Below, one piece after another: positions 41,995 to 53,185 of a stretch of DNA of 64,000 nucleotides. Each line of letters opens with the position of its first letter. The first letter of the stretch is position 1. The stretch covers positions 62,001-126,000 of the forward strand of contig NZ_JARVKY010000005.1 in assembly GCF_029813785.1 (NCBI RefSeq). The letters are read 5' to 3'. A program made the position numbers and the translations under genes. The DNA comes from Streptomyces sp. DH41 (GTDB lineage Bacteria; Actinomycetota; Actinomycetes; Streptomycetales; Streptomycetaceae). The notes under the pieces are model-generated. The model was given only the letters and a program-made list of their open reading frames with translations, was not told the origin of the DNA and did no database searches.

Positions 41995-43344
41995 GTGACC
42001 GAAGGCAAGACCGAGACGCTGCAATACCGCTTTGACGGGCCAGAACACCTACCAGTCCTGATCCTGGGGCCGTCTCTCGGCACCACATGGCACATGTGGG
42101 ACCGGCAGGTGCCCGACCTGGCTCAGCAGTGGCGGGTCTTCCGCTTCGACCTGCCCGGGCACGGGGGCGCTCCCGCCTACCCGGCGGGTTCCGTCGCCGA
42201 GCTCACCACGCGTCTGCTGGCGACGCTGGACGGACTCGGCGTGCAGCGCTTCGGCTACGCGGGCTGCGCGTTCGGCGGCGCCGTCGGTGTCGAACTGGCC
42301 CTGCGCCACCCCGAACGCCTCGCCTCCCTCGCCCTGATCGCCACCTCGCCGCGCTTCGGTACGGCCGACGAGTTCCGCCAGCGCGGCGTGATCGTCCGCA
42401 CCAACGGGCTCGACCCGATCGCCCGCAGCGCGCCGGAGAGGTGGTTCACCGGAGGGTTCGCCGCCGCCCAGCCCGCCATCACGGAGTGGGCCGTGCAGAT
42501 GGTGCGGACCACCGACCCCGGCTGCTACATCGCCGCCTGCGAGGCGCTCGCCGCGTTCGACGTCCGGGGCGAACTCGGCCGTGTCGGCGTCCCGACCCTG
42601 GTCCTCGTCGGCTCCGACGACCAGGTCACCGGCCCCGCAGAGGCCCGCACCCTGGTCGCCGGTATCCCCGACGCCCGTCTCGCCGTCGTCCCCGGCGCCT
42701 CTCACCTCGTCCCGGTCGAGCAGCCGGCGGCCGTCACCGACCTGCTCGTGCGGCACTTCTCCACCGCCTGGCAGACCGCCCACGACGCGTCCACCGGGCA
42801 GATCGCCGTCCCGGCCGCCCATGCCATGGCACCAGCGGTTCCCACGGCCCCCGTGGCCTCCACCGCACCCGTCCAACCGGCCCTGGCTCCGGCGCAGGCC
42901 GCGTCGCCCATCGCGGAGATCGCCCCGGCCGCCGTACCACCGCAGGCACCGGCTCACGGGCGGCCCGACCCGTACGACGCGGGACTCAAGGTGCGCCGCG
43001 AAGTGCTCGGTGACGCGCACGTCGACCAGGCGCTGGCGCAGGCGGACGAGTTCTCGGGGGACTTCCAGGAGCTCCTCACCCGGTACGCGTGGGGCGAGAT
43101 CTGGGACCGGCCGGGCCTGGACCGGCGCACCCGCAGCTGCGTCACCCTCACCGCTCTCGTCGCCGGCGGCCATCCGGACGAACTCGCGCCCCATCTCCGG
43201 GCCGCCCTGCGCAACGGCCTCACCCCGGCCGAGATCAAGGAAGTGCTGCTCCAGGCGGCCGTCTACTGCGGCGTACCGGCCGCGAACGGCGCCTTCCGGG
43301 TGGCGCAGCAGGTCATCCGTGAGGAGACCACGCCGCCGGAGTGA
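41995..43344 (+). CDS. pcaL: Fused enol-lactonase/carboxymuconolactone decarboxylase (PcaL-like)
   Basis: A 449-residue fusion. Residues 1-265 are an alpha/beta hydrolase like 3-oxoadipate enol-lactonase (PcaD), then comes an Ala/Pro-rich linker, and residues 320-445 are gamma-carboxymuconolactone decarboxylase (PcaC). Both steps belong to the protocatechuate branch of the beta-ketoadipate pathway. The nucleophile elbow reads GCAFG at residues 90-94: the expected Ser is Ala92, while the acid (VGSDD) and His (GASHL) are present. No other pca gene is adjacent. It begins 29 bases after the integrase remnant. Confidence 0.87.
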   Translation: MTEGKTETLQYRFDGPEHLPVLILGPSLGTTWHMWDRQVPDLAQQWRVFRFDLPGHGGAPAYPAGSVAELTTRLLATLDGLGVQRFGYAGCAFGGAVGVELALRHPERLASLALIATSPRFGTADEFRQRGVIVRTNGLDPIARSAPERWFTGGFAAAQPAITEWAVQMVRTTDPGCYIAACEALAAFDVRGELGRVGVPTLVLVGSDDQVTGPAEARTLVAGIPDARLAVVPGASHLVPVEQPAAVTDLLVRHFSTAWQTAHDASTGQIAVPAAHAMAPAVPTAPVASTAPVQPALAPAQAASPIAEIAPAAVPPQAPAHGRPDPYDAGLKVRREVLGDAHVDQALAQADEFSGDFQELLTRYAWGEIWDRPGLDRRTRSCVTLTALVAGGHPDELAPHLRAALRNGLTPAEIKEVLLQAAVYCGVPAANGAFRVAQQVIREETTPPE

Positions 43345-43388
43345 GTCCCGCCGAGCCGGAGGCCGGTGTGCGGCGGCAGGATGGAGCC

Positions 43389-44024
43389 ATGAAGCTCACC
43401 AAGAAGTCGCACGCCTGCGTCCGCCTCGAAAAGGACGGGCGGACGCTCGTCCTGGACCCCGGCGGATTCAGCGAGGAGGACGCCGCTCTCGGCGCGGACG
43501 CCATCCTCGTCACCCACGAGCACCCCGACCACTTCGACGAGCTGCGGCTGCGTGCCGCGATGGAGAACAACCCGGCCGCCGGGATCTGGACGCTGAAGTC
43601 GGTCGCGGAGAAGATCTCGGCGGCCTTCCCCGGCCGCGTGCACACGGTCGGCCACGGCGACACCTTCACAGCCGCCGGCTTCGACGTGCAGGTGCACGGC
43701 GAGCTGCACGCGGTGATCCACCCGGACATCCCGCGCGTCACCAACGTCGGCTTCCTCGTCGACGGCGGCAAGGTCTTCCACCCCGGCGACGCCCTCACCG
43801 TCCCCGACCACCCGGTCGAGACGCTGATGCTCCCCGTCATGGCGCCGTGGAACAAGATCTCCGAGGTCATCGACTACGTCCGGGAGGTGAAGCCGCAGCG
43901 CGCCTACGACATCCACGACGCCCTGCTCACCGACCTCGCCCGCCCGATCTACGACCGTCAGATCGGACAGCTGGGCGGCTCGGAGCACCTGCGCCTGACC
44001 CCAGGGGACTCCGCTCGGGTGTGA
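43389..44024 (+). CDS. Metallo-beta-lactamase-fold hydrolase
   Basis: A 211-residue cytoplasmic protein of the small UlaG-like metallo-hydrolase group. THEHPDHFDEL is the zinc motif; HGELHAVIH, FHPGDAL and YDIHDALL supply later ligand regions. GGATGGAG precedes ATG 43389. The substrate is unknown. It lies between pcaL and exonuclease III on the same strand and may be cotranscribed. Confidence 0.9.
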   Translation: MKLTKKSHACVRLEKDGRTLVLDPGGFSEEDAALGADAILVTHEHPDHFDELRLRAAMENNPAAGIWTLKSVAEKISAAFPGRVHTVGHGDTFTAAGFDVQVHGELHAVIHPDIPRVTNVGFLVDGGKVFHPGDALTVPDHPVETLMLPVMAPWNKISEVIDYVREVKPQRAYDIHDALLTDLARPIYDRQIGQLGGSEHLRLTPGDSARV

Positions 44025-44096
44025 GGCGCGATCCGGCGGGACGGCGGGGCGGGGACCCGGGCCGGGTTGTCAGTGCCGCCGGGTAGGTTGTGGGAC

Positions 44097-44876
44097 ATGC
44101 GCATCGCGACCTGGAACGTGAACTCGATCACCGCCCGCCTGCCGAGGCTGCTCGCCTGGCTGGAGAGCAGCGGCACCGACGTGCTCTGCCTCCAGGAGGC
44201 CAAGGTCGCCGAGGAGCAGTTCCCCTTCGACGAGCTGCGCGAGAAGGGCTACGAGGCGGCGGTGCACGCCACCGGCCGGTGGAACGGCGTGGCGGTGCTC
44301 TCCCGAGTCGGCCTCGCCGACGTGGTCAAGGGCCTGCCCGGCGACCCCGGCTACGACGGCGTCGAGGAGCCCCGCGCGATCTCCGCCACCTGCGGCCCGG
44401 TCCGCGTCTGGTCGGTGTACGTGCCCAACGGCCGCGAGGTCGAGCACCCCCACTACGCCTACAAGCTCCAGTGGTTCGAGGCGCTGCGCGCGGCCGTCGA
44501 GGGTGACGCGACCGGCGGCCGCCCGTTCGCGGTGATGGGCGACTACAACGTCGCCCCGACGGACGACGACGTCCACGACCCCGCCGCCTTCGAAGGCTCC
44601 ACCCACGTCACCCCCGCCGAGCGTGCCGCCCTCGCCTCCCTGCGCGGCGCCGGGCTGTCCGACGTGGTCCCGCGCCCGCTGAAGTACGACCACCCCTACA
44701 CCTACTGGGACTACCGTCAGCTCTGCTTCCCCAAGAACCGCGGCATGCGCATCGACCTGGTGTACGGCAACGAGCCCTTCGCCAAGGCGGTCACCGACTC
44801 CTACGTCGACCGCGAGGAGCGCAAGGGCAAGGGCGCCTCGGACCACGCGCCGGTCGTCGTGGACCTGGACGTGTAG
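44097..44876 (+). CDS. xth: Exodeoxyribonuclease III
   Basis: A 259-residue AP endonuclease/3'-exonuclease of the ExoIII family, acting in base-excision repair. It begins MRIATWNVNS, has Glu34 in CLQEAK (metal), VMGDYNVAP (catalytic Asp/Asn), RIDLVYG and the final SDHAPVVVDL with the catalytic His. ATG 44097 is the natural family start. Confidence 0.95.
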   Translation: MRIATWNVNSITARLPRLLAWLESSGTDVLCLQEAKVAEEQFPFDELREKGYEAAVHATGRWNGVAVLSRVGLADVVKGLPGDPGYDGVEEPRAISATCGPVRVWSVYVPNGREVEHPHYAYKLQWFEALRAAVEGDATGGRPFAVMGDYNVAPTDDDVHDPAAFEGSTHVTPAERAALASLRGAGLSDVVPRPLKYDHPYTYWDYRQLCFPKNRGMRIDLVYGNEPFAKAVTDSYVDREERKGKGASDHAPVVVDLDV

Positions 44877-45040
44877 GCACCCCCGCCTCCCGCCCATCTG
44901 GCGCCCCCCTGGCTCCCGCCCTCGCCTCCCGCCTCCGCCCCGAGCGTCTCGCCCTCGCCTCCGCGCTGATTCCGGCTCCTCGCTCGCCGCTCCCGCGTGC
45001 CCTGTGGTGCACATGGCGGTATGAATGACAGTCTGTCAGT

Positions 45041-45448
45041 ATGAACATCCCCTTCCTGGGCAGGCGGCGCGAGGACACCCGGGCTCACGACGCCGAGGGC
45101 ATCGGTGACCTGCTCGCCGACTGCGACCTGCTGCGCTCGCAGGCGGTCCGGGAGGGTGTCCGGCTCGACGACTCCGAGGTCTCGCTGGAGCAGCTCGACC
45201 AGATGCTGCCGCGCTGGCGGAGCGACGAGGAGATCCTTGCCTGGCTCGGCAACGACGCCGGTCTGTACCTCGGCACCGTGATCGTGCGCACCGTGCCCGG
45301 AGCCGCCTGGTCCATCCGGTCCGACGGGCAGCCCGTCGTCCGCCTCGCCTCCGGCCGGGAGTTCGACGTGGTGGCGTCCGGCCACGCGTGGGCGGAGGAC
45401 GGCGTGCCCGAGTTGTCGCAGCTGTACGGCGAAGTCGCGGAGGCGTGA
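45041..45448 (+). CDS. Conserved hypothetical protein, DUF6278-like
   Basis: A 135-residue cytoplasmic protein of unknown function that I recall as widespread in Streptomyces. It begins MNIPFLGRRRED and has a central LLPRWRSDEEIL-like acidic helix followed by beta-rich sequence (GLYLGTVIVRTVPG). No catalytic motif is visible. The upstream spacer 44877-45040 is a pyrimidine-rich tract without a gene. Confidence 0.75.
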   Translation: MNIPFLGRRREDTRAHDAEGIGDLLADCDLLRSQAVREGVRLDDSEVSLEQLDQMLPRWRSDEEILAWLGNDAGLYLGTVIVRTVPGAAWSIRSDGQPVVRLASGREFDVVASGHAWAEDGVPELSQLYGEVAEA

Positions 45449-45665
45449 ACCTCCGGCCCCACGAACGCCGTAAATAGGGCTAATGCCCGAAAGGTGCGTG
45501 TCGTTGGGATACCTGCTGCTTGTGCCGATACGTTGCAGTGGTCAGGGCACACGCGACCGCACAGGGGCATACGCAGGGTGCAGCCGGAGATCACTGCTCG
45601 CGCGGCGGATCGGACACCACGACGGGGCGTCCGCGGGCGAGCAGAAGGTCAGCTGCGCACCGGGT

Positions 45666-46424
45666 TCAGGCCCGGTGGGAGTTGCGGGGCGCGGGCGCCG
45701 GTGCCGGCAGGGGGCTCGTCGCCGCCCGGGTCACGTCCCCGACGAGCTCGACGACGTCCGGGCCGTACGCCTGCGAGTTGACCACCTTCAGCAGCAGCAC
45801 GAAGGAGTTGTTGCCGTGCTTGCGGGCCAGCTTCTCGTGGTGACGCGCGAGGTAGCGGGTGGCGGCCTGGTTGGTGATCGCGCGCTGGCCGCAGAACAGG
45901 AACGCGGGCCGGGCCTCGCGCCGGTCCCCGGCGGTCAGCCGGGCCAGCAGGACGTACTCGGTGACGCCCGCGTCCATGCGGTAGCGCTCCGCGCCTATCT
46001 GGAAGGCGCCGCGGTCCGGGCCCGGTTCCGGATCGATGTTGATCCGCACCCCGGGGAGCATGGCCGCCATGTGGGCCACCATGCGCCGGTTCGACCCGGG
46101 ACCGCCCACGCAGAACTCCGTGCGCTCGCCGAAGCCCTGATGGACCATGTCCTGCGTGACCAATTGGACGTGCGCGCCGCAGTCCTTGATCAGCGCGGAC
46201 AGCTCCAGCAGCGCGAAGACGTCGAAGCGGTGGACCGCCGGTTCGGAGGCGGCGGGGTCCCGGTTGACGACCAACAGCGACTCGGAACTGTCCGGCAGCC
46301 CGAAGAACGCCTGCTTGCGGCGGAGTCTCCGCTTCCAGAGGTAGGCGCGGACGAACCAGCCCAGCGCGGCGCTGATGCCGGCCGCGACCACGCCGAGGAC
46401 GATGTTGCGTACGTCGTCAGTCAT
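45666..46424 (-). CDS. Membrane-anchored hypothetical protein
   Basis: A 252-residue protein with one N-terminal transmembrane helix (IVLGVVAAGISAALGWFV) followed by a basic stretch WKRRLRRKQ, which would keep the bulk in the cytoplasm. The soluble part has an alpha/beta pattern (LLVVNRDPAAS, LIKDCGAHVQLVTQD, FLFCGQRAITNQAATRYLA) that suggests a nucleotide-binding or sensor fold, but I cannot name a family. It ends in a proline-rich tail. It is divergent from ggt. Confidence 0.78.
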   Translation of the reverse strand: MTDDVRNIVLGVVAAGISAALGWFVRAYLWKRRLRRKQAFFGLPDSSESLLVVNRDPAASEPAVHRFDVFALLELSALIKDCGAHVQLVTQDMVHQGFGERTEFCVGGPGSNRRMVAHMAAMLPGVRINIDPEPGPDRGAFQIGAERYRMDAGVTEYVLLARLTAGDRREARPAFLFCGQRAITNQAATRYLARHHEKLARKHGNNSFVLLLKVVNSQAYGPDVVELVGDVTRAATSPLPAPAPAPRNSHRA

Positions 46425-46543
46425 GGGCGCGCATGCTAGCGGGCGTGGGCGCACCGGCGTTCGACGGGTCGCGGCGAACATGCTCCTGACGCGGCCATGA
46501 CGATCAACTAAGCTGCCCGAACGGCCCTTCCCTGGAGGTGCGG

Positions 46544-48346
46544 ATGCGTCGCCCTGTCGCACGGAATCTGACGGTCCTGGCGGTCTCGGCCGCCGTGGTG
46601 TCGGTGGGGGCGGCGGCGCCACCCGCCGCCCAGAGCAGACCCGCCGCCCCGAAGACCCCGGTCGCCGTCGGCTACGGCGGCGCGGTCGCCAGCGTCGACC
46701 CGGACGCCTCGGCCGCCGGTATCGAGGTCCTGCGCAAGGGCGGCAACGCCGTGGACGCCGCCGTCGCCACCGCCGCCGCGCTCGGCGTCACGGAGCCCTA
46801 CTCGGCCGGCATCGGCGGAGGCGGCTACTTCGTCTACTACGACGCCAAGTCCCGCACGGTACGCACCATCGACGGCCGTGAGACCGCGCCGCTGACCGCC
46901 GACGAGAGCCTCTTCACGGAGAACGGCGAGCCGATCGCCTTCGCCGACGCCGTCAGCAGCGGCCTCGCCGTCGGCACCCCGGGCACGCCCGCCACCTGGC
47001 AGGCCGCTCTCGACAAGTGGGGCAGCCGGAAGCTCGGCTCCGTGCTCCAGCCCGCCGAGCGGCTGGCCCGGCACGGCTTCACCGTCGACGACACCTTCCG
47101 CTCCCAGACCGCCGCCAACGAGCAGCGGTTCCGCTACTTCCCGGACACCGCCGAGCTGTTCCTGCCGGGCGGCGAACTCCCGGTCGTCGGCTCCACGTTC
47201 AAGAACCCGGACCTGGCACGCACGTACAAGGAGCTGGCCCGCGAGGGCGTCGGCGCGATCTACCACGGCGAGCTCGGCGAGGACATCGTCGCCACCGTCA
47301 ACGAGCCGCCCGTCGACCCGGGCTCCGGCTGGAACGCCCGCCCCGGCGACCTGTCCGCCAAGGACCTCGCGGCCTACGAGGCCGAGTTCCAGGCGCCCAC
47401 CAGGACCTCGTACCGCGGACGGCACGTCTATTCCATCGCGCCCTCCTCCTCCGGAGGCACCACGGTCGGCGAAGCCCTCAACATCCTGGAGCGCACCGAC
47501 CTGTCCAAGGCGAGCAAGGCCCGCTACCTGCACCGCTTCATCGAGGCGAGCCGCATCGCGTTCGCCGACCGCGGGCGCTGGCTCGGCGACCCGGCCTTCG
47601 AGGACGTACCCACGAAGGAACTGCTGTCCCAGCGGTACGCCGACTCGCGCGAGTGCCTGATCAAGGACGACGCGGTGCTCACCAGCCCCCTCGCGCCCGG
47701 TGATCCCCGGCACCCCGCCCCCTGCGCGGGCGGCGGCACGGCGGCGCCGACGACGTACGAGGGCGAGAGCACCACGCACCTGACGGTGGCCGACAAATGG
47801 GGGAACGTCGTCGCCTACACGCTCACCATCGAGCAGACCGGCGGCAGCGGCATCACCGTGCCCGGCCGCGGCTTCCTGCTCAACAACGAGCTGACGGACT
47901 TCTCCTTCGCCCCGGCCAACCCGGCCGTCCACGACCCGAACCTGCCCGGCCCCGGCAAGCGCCCGCGGTCCTCGATCGCGCCGACCATCGTCCTGGACCA
48001 GCACCACAGGCCGGTCGTGGCGGTCGGCTCACCCGGCGGCTCCACCATCATCACCACCGTGCTCCAGACGCTCACCGGCGTCATCGACCGCGGACTCCCG
48101 CTCGTCGACGCGATCGCCGCCCCGCGCGCCAGCCAGCGCAACACCACCCAGACGGAGCTCGAACCCGGCCTCCACGACAGCGGAGTGCGGGAAGAGCTGG
48201 AGGCACTCGGGCACTCCTTCAAGGAGAACCCCGAGATCGGCGCGGCGACCGGAGTACAGCGACTGCCGAACGGCACGTGGCTGGCCGCCGCGGAGAAGGA
48301 ACGCCGCGGCGGCGGCTCGGCGATGGTCGTACGGCCGGTGCGCTAG
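46544..48346 (+). CDS. ggt: Gamma-glutamyltransferase, exported
   Basis: A 600-residue N-terminal nucleophile hydrolase that hydrolyses gamma-glutamyl bonds, for example in glutathione. A signal peptide covers about the first 30 residues. Autocleavage would occur before Thr410 in ESTTHLTVADKWGN, giving the small subunit. GTEPYSAGIGGGG-like and PRSSIAPTIVL regions are typical. TGGAGG supports ATG 46544 over GTG 46538. It is convergent with clpC, only seven bases apart. Confidence 0.93.
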   Translation: MRRPVARNLTVLAVSAAVVSVGAAAPPAAQSRPAAPKTPVAVGYGGAVASVDPDASAAGIEVLRKGGNAVDAAVATAAALGVTEPYSAGIGGGGYFVYYDAKSRTVRTIDGRETAPLTADESLFTENGEPIAFADAVSSGLAVGTPGTPATWQAALDKWGSRKLGSVLQPAERLARHGFTVDDTFRSQTAANEQRFRYFPDTAELFLPGGELPVVGSTFKNPDLARTYKELAREGVGAIYHGELGEDIVATVNEPPVDPGSGWNARPGDLSAKDLAAYEAEFQAPTRTSYRGRHVYSIAPSSSGGTTVGEALNILERTDLSKASKARYLHRFIEASRIAFADRGRWLGDPAFEDVPTKELLSQRYADSRECLIKDDAVLTSPLAPGDPRHPAPCAGGGTAAPTTYEGESTTHLTVADKWGNVVAYTLTIEQTGGSGITVPGRGFLLNNELTDFSFAPANPAVHDPNLPGPGKRPRSSIAPTIVLDQHHRPVVAVGSPGGSTIITTVLQTLTGVIDRGLPLVDAIAAPRASQRNTTQTELEPGLHDSGVREELEALGHSFKENPEIGAATGVQRLPNGTWLAAAEKERRGGGSAMVVRPVR

Positions 48347-48353
48347 CCAGGAC

Positions 48354-50882
<2,529 letters not shown>

Positions 50883-51013
50883 CGTTTCCGGTCCTCCGCT
50901 GCTTCGCTGATCGACGTGCCGGGGCCGGGTAACCCGGGCGGGGTGAGCTCATGCCCAACATGACACGTTCTGTTCCGGCGGGCATGTGCGGGAACCCCGG
51001 GCCCCGGCCCGAC

Positions 51014-51790
51014 TCAGAGGCCGTCCCGCGAGGTCAGGACGCGCGGACCGGCCTCGGTGATCGCCACCGTGTGCTCCACGTGCGCCGCCCGGGAGCCGTC
51101 GTTCGTGCGCAGGGTCCAGCCGTCCGGGGTGGGGTGGTAGTCGTCCCGGCCGCTGCTGATCAGCATGGGCTCGATGGCGATGACCATGCCGTGCCGCAGG
51201 GGGAGTCCGCGTCCCGGCCGGCCCTCGTTGGGGACCCCGGGGTCCTCGTGCATGTGCCGGCCGATGCCGTGTCCGCCGAAGTCCTCCATGATGCCGTAGC
51301 CGGCTCCCCGGCACACCGTGCCGATGGCGTGCGCGATGTCGCCGACGCGGTTGCCGACGACGGCCGCGTCGATGCCCGCCGCGAGGGCCCGCTCGGCGGC
51401 GTCGATCAGCGTCACGTCCGCGGCGCGCGGGGTGCCCACGACGAAGCTGATGGCCGAGTCGCCGGCCCAGCCGTCCAGCGTCGCGCCGCAGTCGATGGAG
51501 ACGAGGTCGCCGTCGCGCAGCCGGTAGCCGTCGGGGATGCCGTGCACGATCGCGTCGTTCACCGACGCGCAGATGACGCCCGGGAACGGCGTCGGCGCGA
51601 AGGAGGGCCGGTAGCCGAGGAACGGCGAACCGGCGCCCGCCTCCCGCAGCACCTCGCGGGCCACCGCGTCCAGCTCCAGCAGGGACACGCCCACGGCCGC
51701 GGCCCGCCGTACGGCGGTCAGGGCGCGCGCGACGACCTGGCCGGCCGCGTGCATGGCGTCGATCGATGAGTCTGTCTTCAGTTCCACCAT
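51014..51790 (-). CDS. map: Methionine aminopeptidase, type I
   Basis: A 258-residue enzyme removing N-terminal methionine. The metal ligands lie in SIDCGATLDGWAGDSA (two Asp), GGHGIGRHMHEDPG (His), AIEPM (Glu) and AHVEHTVAITE (Glu). The short type I form lacks a zinc-finger extension. ATG 51790 lies just after a TATAGT element, suggesting a leaderless mRNA. It is divergent from a small XRE regulator sharing the same ACCGGTAT promoter box, unlike housekeeping map, which normally sits near secY. Confidence 0.94.
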   Translation of the reverse strand: MVELKTDSSIDAMHAAGQVVARALTAVRRAAAVGVSLLELDAVAREVLREAGAGSPFLGYRPSFAPTPFPGVICASVNDAIVHGIPDGYRLRDGDLVSIDCGATLDGWAGDSAISFVVGTPRAADVTLIDAAERALAAGIDAAVVGNRVGDIAHAIGTVCRGAGYGIMEDFGGHGIGRHMHEDPGVPNEGRPGRGLPLRHGMVIAIEPMLISSGRDDYHPTPDGWTLRTNDGSRAAHVEHTVAITEAGPRVLTSRDGL

Positions 51791-51800
51791 GCCAATTACT

Positions 51801-51892
51801 ATACCGGTATTTGAATTGGATTCCCGCCGAGGCCCGCGTCACCGGTCTCCTGGTCCGCACACCGGCCCGGTACGGGAAACCGGTATTAGAAT
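51801..51892. promoter_or_regulatory. Mirrored ACCGGTAT promoter boxes
   Basis: ATACCGGTAT (51801-51810) precedes map and ACCGGTATTAGAAT (51879-51892) precedes the XRE gene, each followed within 20 bases by GGCATGG. The TAGAAT and TATAGT elements look like -10 boxes only a few bases from each start codon. The XRE protein probably binds ACCGGT at both. Confidence 0.6.
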
Positions 51893-51898
51893 GACGGC

Positions 51899-52150
51899 AT
51901 GGTACGCACCCCCCTGACCCCCGAAGAGCGTGAACGCGGTGAGCGCCTCGGACGGCTGCTCCGCGTGGCCCGCGGCGACCGGAGCATGACGGAGGTCGCG
52001 GCCGAGGCCGGGATCTCCGCCGAGACCCTGCGCAAGATCGAGACCGGCCGGGCGCCCACCCCGGCGTTCTTCACGGTGGCCGCGCTGGCCCGCGCGCTGG
52101 GCCTCTCCATGGACGAGCTGGCGGGGTGGTGCGCACTCGCGGGCGTGTGA
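51899..52150 (+). CDS. Small XRE-family DNA-binding protein
   Basis: An 83-residue single-domain Cro/CI-type protein. The helix-turn-helix spans MTEVAAEAGISAETLRKIE, followed by TGRAPTPAFFTVAALARALG. No effector domain is present. There is no ribosome site and a -10-like TAGAAT lies eight bases before the ATG, so it is probably leaderless. Divergent pairing with map and the common box suggest it controls both genes. Confidence 0.9.
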   Translation: MVRTPLTPEERERGERLGRLLRVARGDRSMTEVAAEAGISAETLRKIETGRAPTPAFFTVAALARALGLSMDELAGWCALAGV

Positions 52151-52285
52151 GCGCCGGACGGCGACGTCCGGCCCAGCCGCACCACCGGCCACTCCACTCA
52201 CCCGCAGGAGTGCGAAAACCGATCGACACCGCGCCGTGGCGACGATGGTCTTGGCAAGCCCCTCCGGGCAGGCTTACGTTCGACC

Positions 52286-52313
52286 CTCTACGGCCTGCTC
52301 TACGGGCGTAGAG
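52286..52313. promoter_or_regulatory. CTCTACG palindrome with extra half-site
   Basis: CTCTACG-GG-CGTAGAG (52298-52313) is perfect, and another CTCTACGG starts at 52286, 12 bases before it. It lies 30 bases before the first nitrilase, where a regulator of the pyrimidine operon could bind. Confidence 0.5.
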
Positions 52314-52342
52314 GCTCTGACGTCGTGTCGAAGGAGCAGCTC

Positions 52343-53185
52343 ATGGCCAACGTCGTACGTGCCGCTCTGGTCCAGGCCACCTGGACCGGCGACACCGAGT
52401 CCATGGTGGCGAAGCACGAGGAGCACGCCCGCGAGGCGGCCCGCCAGGGGGCCAGGGTCATCGGCTTCCAGGAAGTCTTCAACGCCCCCTACTTCTGCCA
52501 GGTCCAGGACCCCGAGCACTACCGCTGGGCCGAGCCCGTGCCCGACGGCCCGACCACCCGCCGTATGCGGGACCTCGCCCGCGAGACCGGCATGGTGATC
52601 GTCGTCCCCGTCTTCGAGGTCGAGCAGTCCGGCTTCTACTACAACACCGCGGCCGTGATCGACGCCGACGGCACCGTCCTCGGCACCTACCGCAAGCACC
52701 ACATCCCGCAGGTGAAGGGCTTCTGGGAGAAGTTCTACTTCCGTCCCGGCAACCTCGGCTGGCCCGTCTTCGACACCGCCGTCGGCAAGGTCGGCGTCTA
52801 CATCTGCTACGACCGGCACTTCCCCGAGGGCTGGCGGCAACTCGGCCTCGGCGGCGCCCAGCTCGTCTACAACCCCTCCGCAACCCACCGCGGCCTCTCC
52901 GCCCACCTGTGGCGGCTCGAACAGCCCGCGGCGGCCGTCGCCAACGAGTACTTCGTCGCCGCGATCAACCGGGTCGGGCAGGAGGAGTACGGGGACAACG
53001 ACTTCTACGGGACGTCGTACTTCGTCGACCCGCGCGGGCAGTTCGTCGGCGAGACGGCCAGCGACACCGAGGAGGAACTCGTCGTCCGGGACCTCGACTT
53101 CGACCTCATCGACGAGGTGCGGCAGCAGTGGGCCTTCTACCGCGACCGCCGCCCCGACGCCTACGAAGGGCTGGTGCGGCCATGA
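52343..53185 (+). CDS. Nitrilase-superfamily N-carbamoyl-beta-alanine hydrolase 1
   Basis: A 280-residue carbon-nitrogen hydrolase with the Glu-Lys-Cys triad: Glu44 in GFQEVFN, Lys118 in YRKHHIPQ and Cys155 in YICYDRHFPEG. The CYDRHFPEG context and the LWRLEQPAAAVANEYF segment match beta-ureidopropionase, which turns N-carbamoyl-beta-alanine into beta-alanine, CO2 and ammonia. AAGGAG supports ATG 52343 over GTG 52325. It overlaps the aminotransferase by four bases. A paralogue of equal length lies at 56281. Confidence 0.92.
   Translation: MANVVRAALVQATWTGDTESMVAKHEEHAREAARQGARVIGFQEVFNAPYFCQVQDPEHYRWAEPVPDGPTTRRMRDLARETGMVIVVPVFEVEQSGFYYNTAAVIDADGTVLGTYRKHHIPQVKGFWEKFYFRPGNLGWPVFDTAVGKVGVYICYDRHFPEGWRQLGLGGAQLVYNPSATHRGLSAHLWRLEQPAAAVANEYFVAAINRVGQEEYGDNDFYGTSYFVDPRGQFVGETASDTEEELVVRDLDFDLIDEVRQQWAFYRDRRPDAYEGLVRP

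Noticed and set aside
40020..42000. tRNA gene as integration target of the integrase remnant
   Set aside because: I found no T-loop-like GTTCGA pattern with a foldable clover leaf near the remnant.
44880..44990. Pyrimidine-rich tract after exonuclease III
   Set aside because: Strongly C and T biased on the plus strand, but without inverted symmetry or a recognisable element; most likely simple compositional bias.
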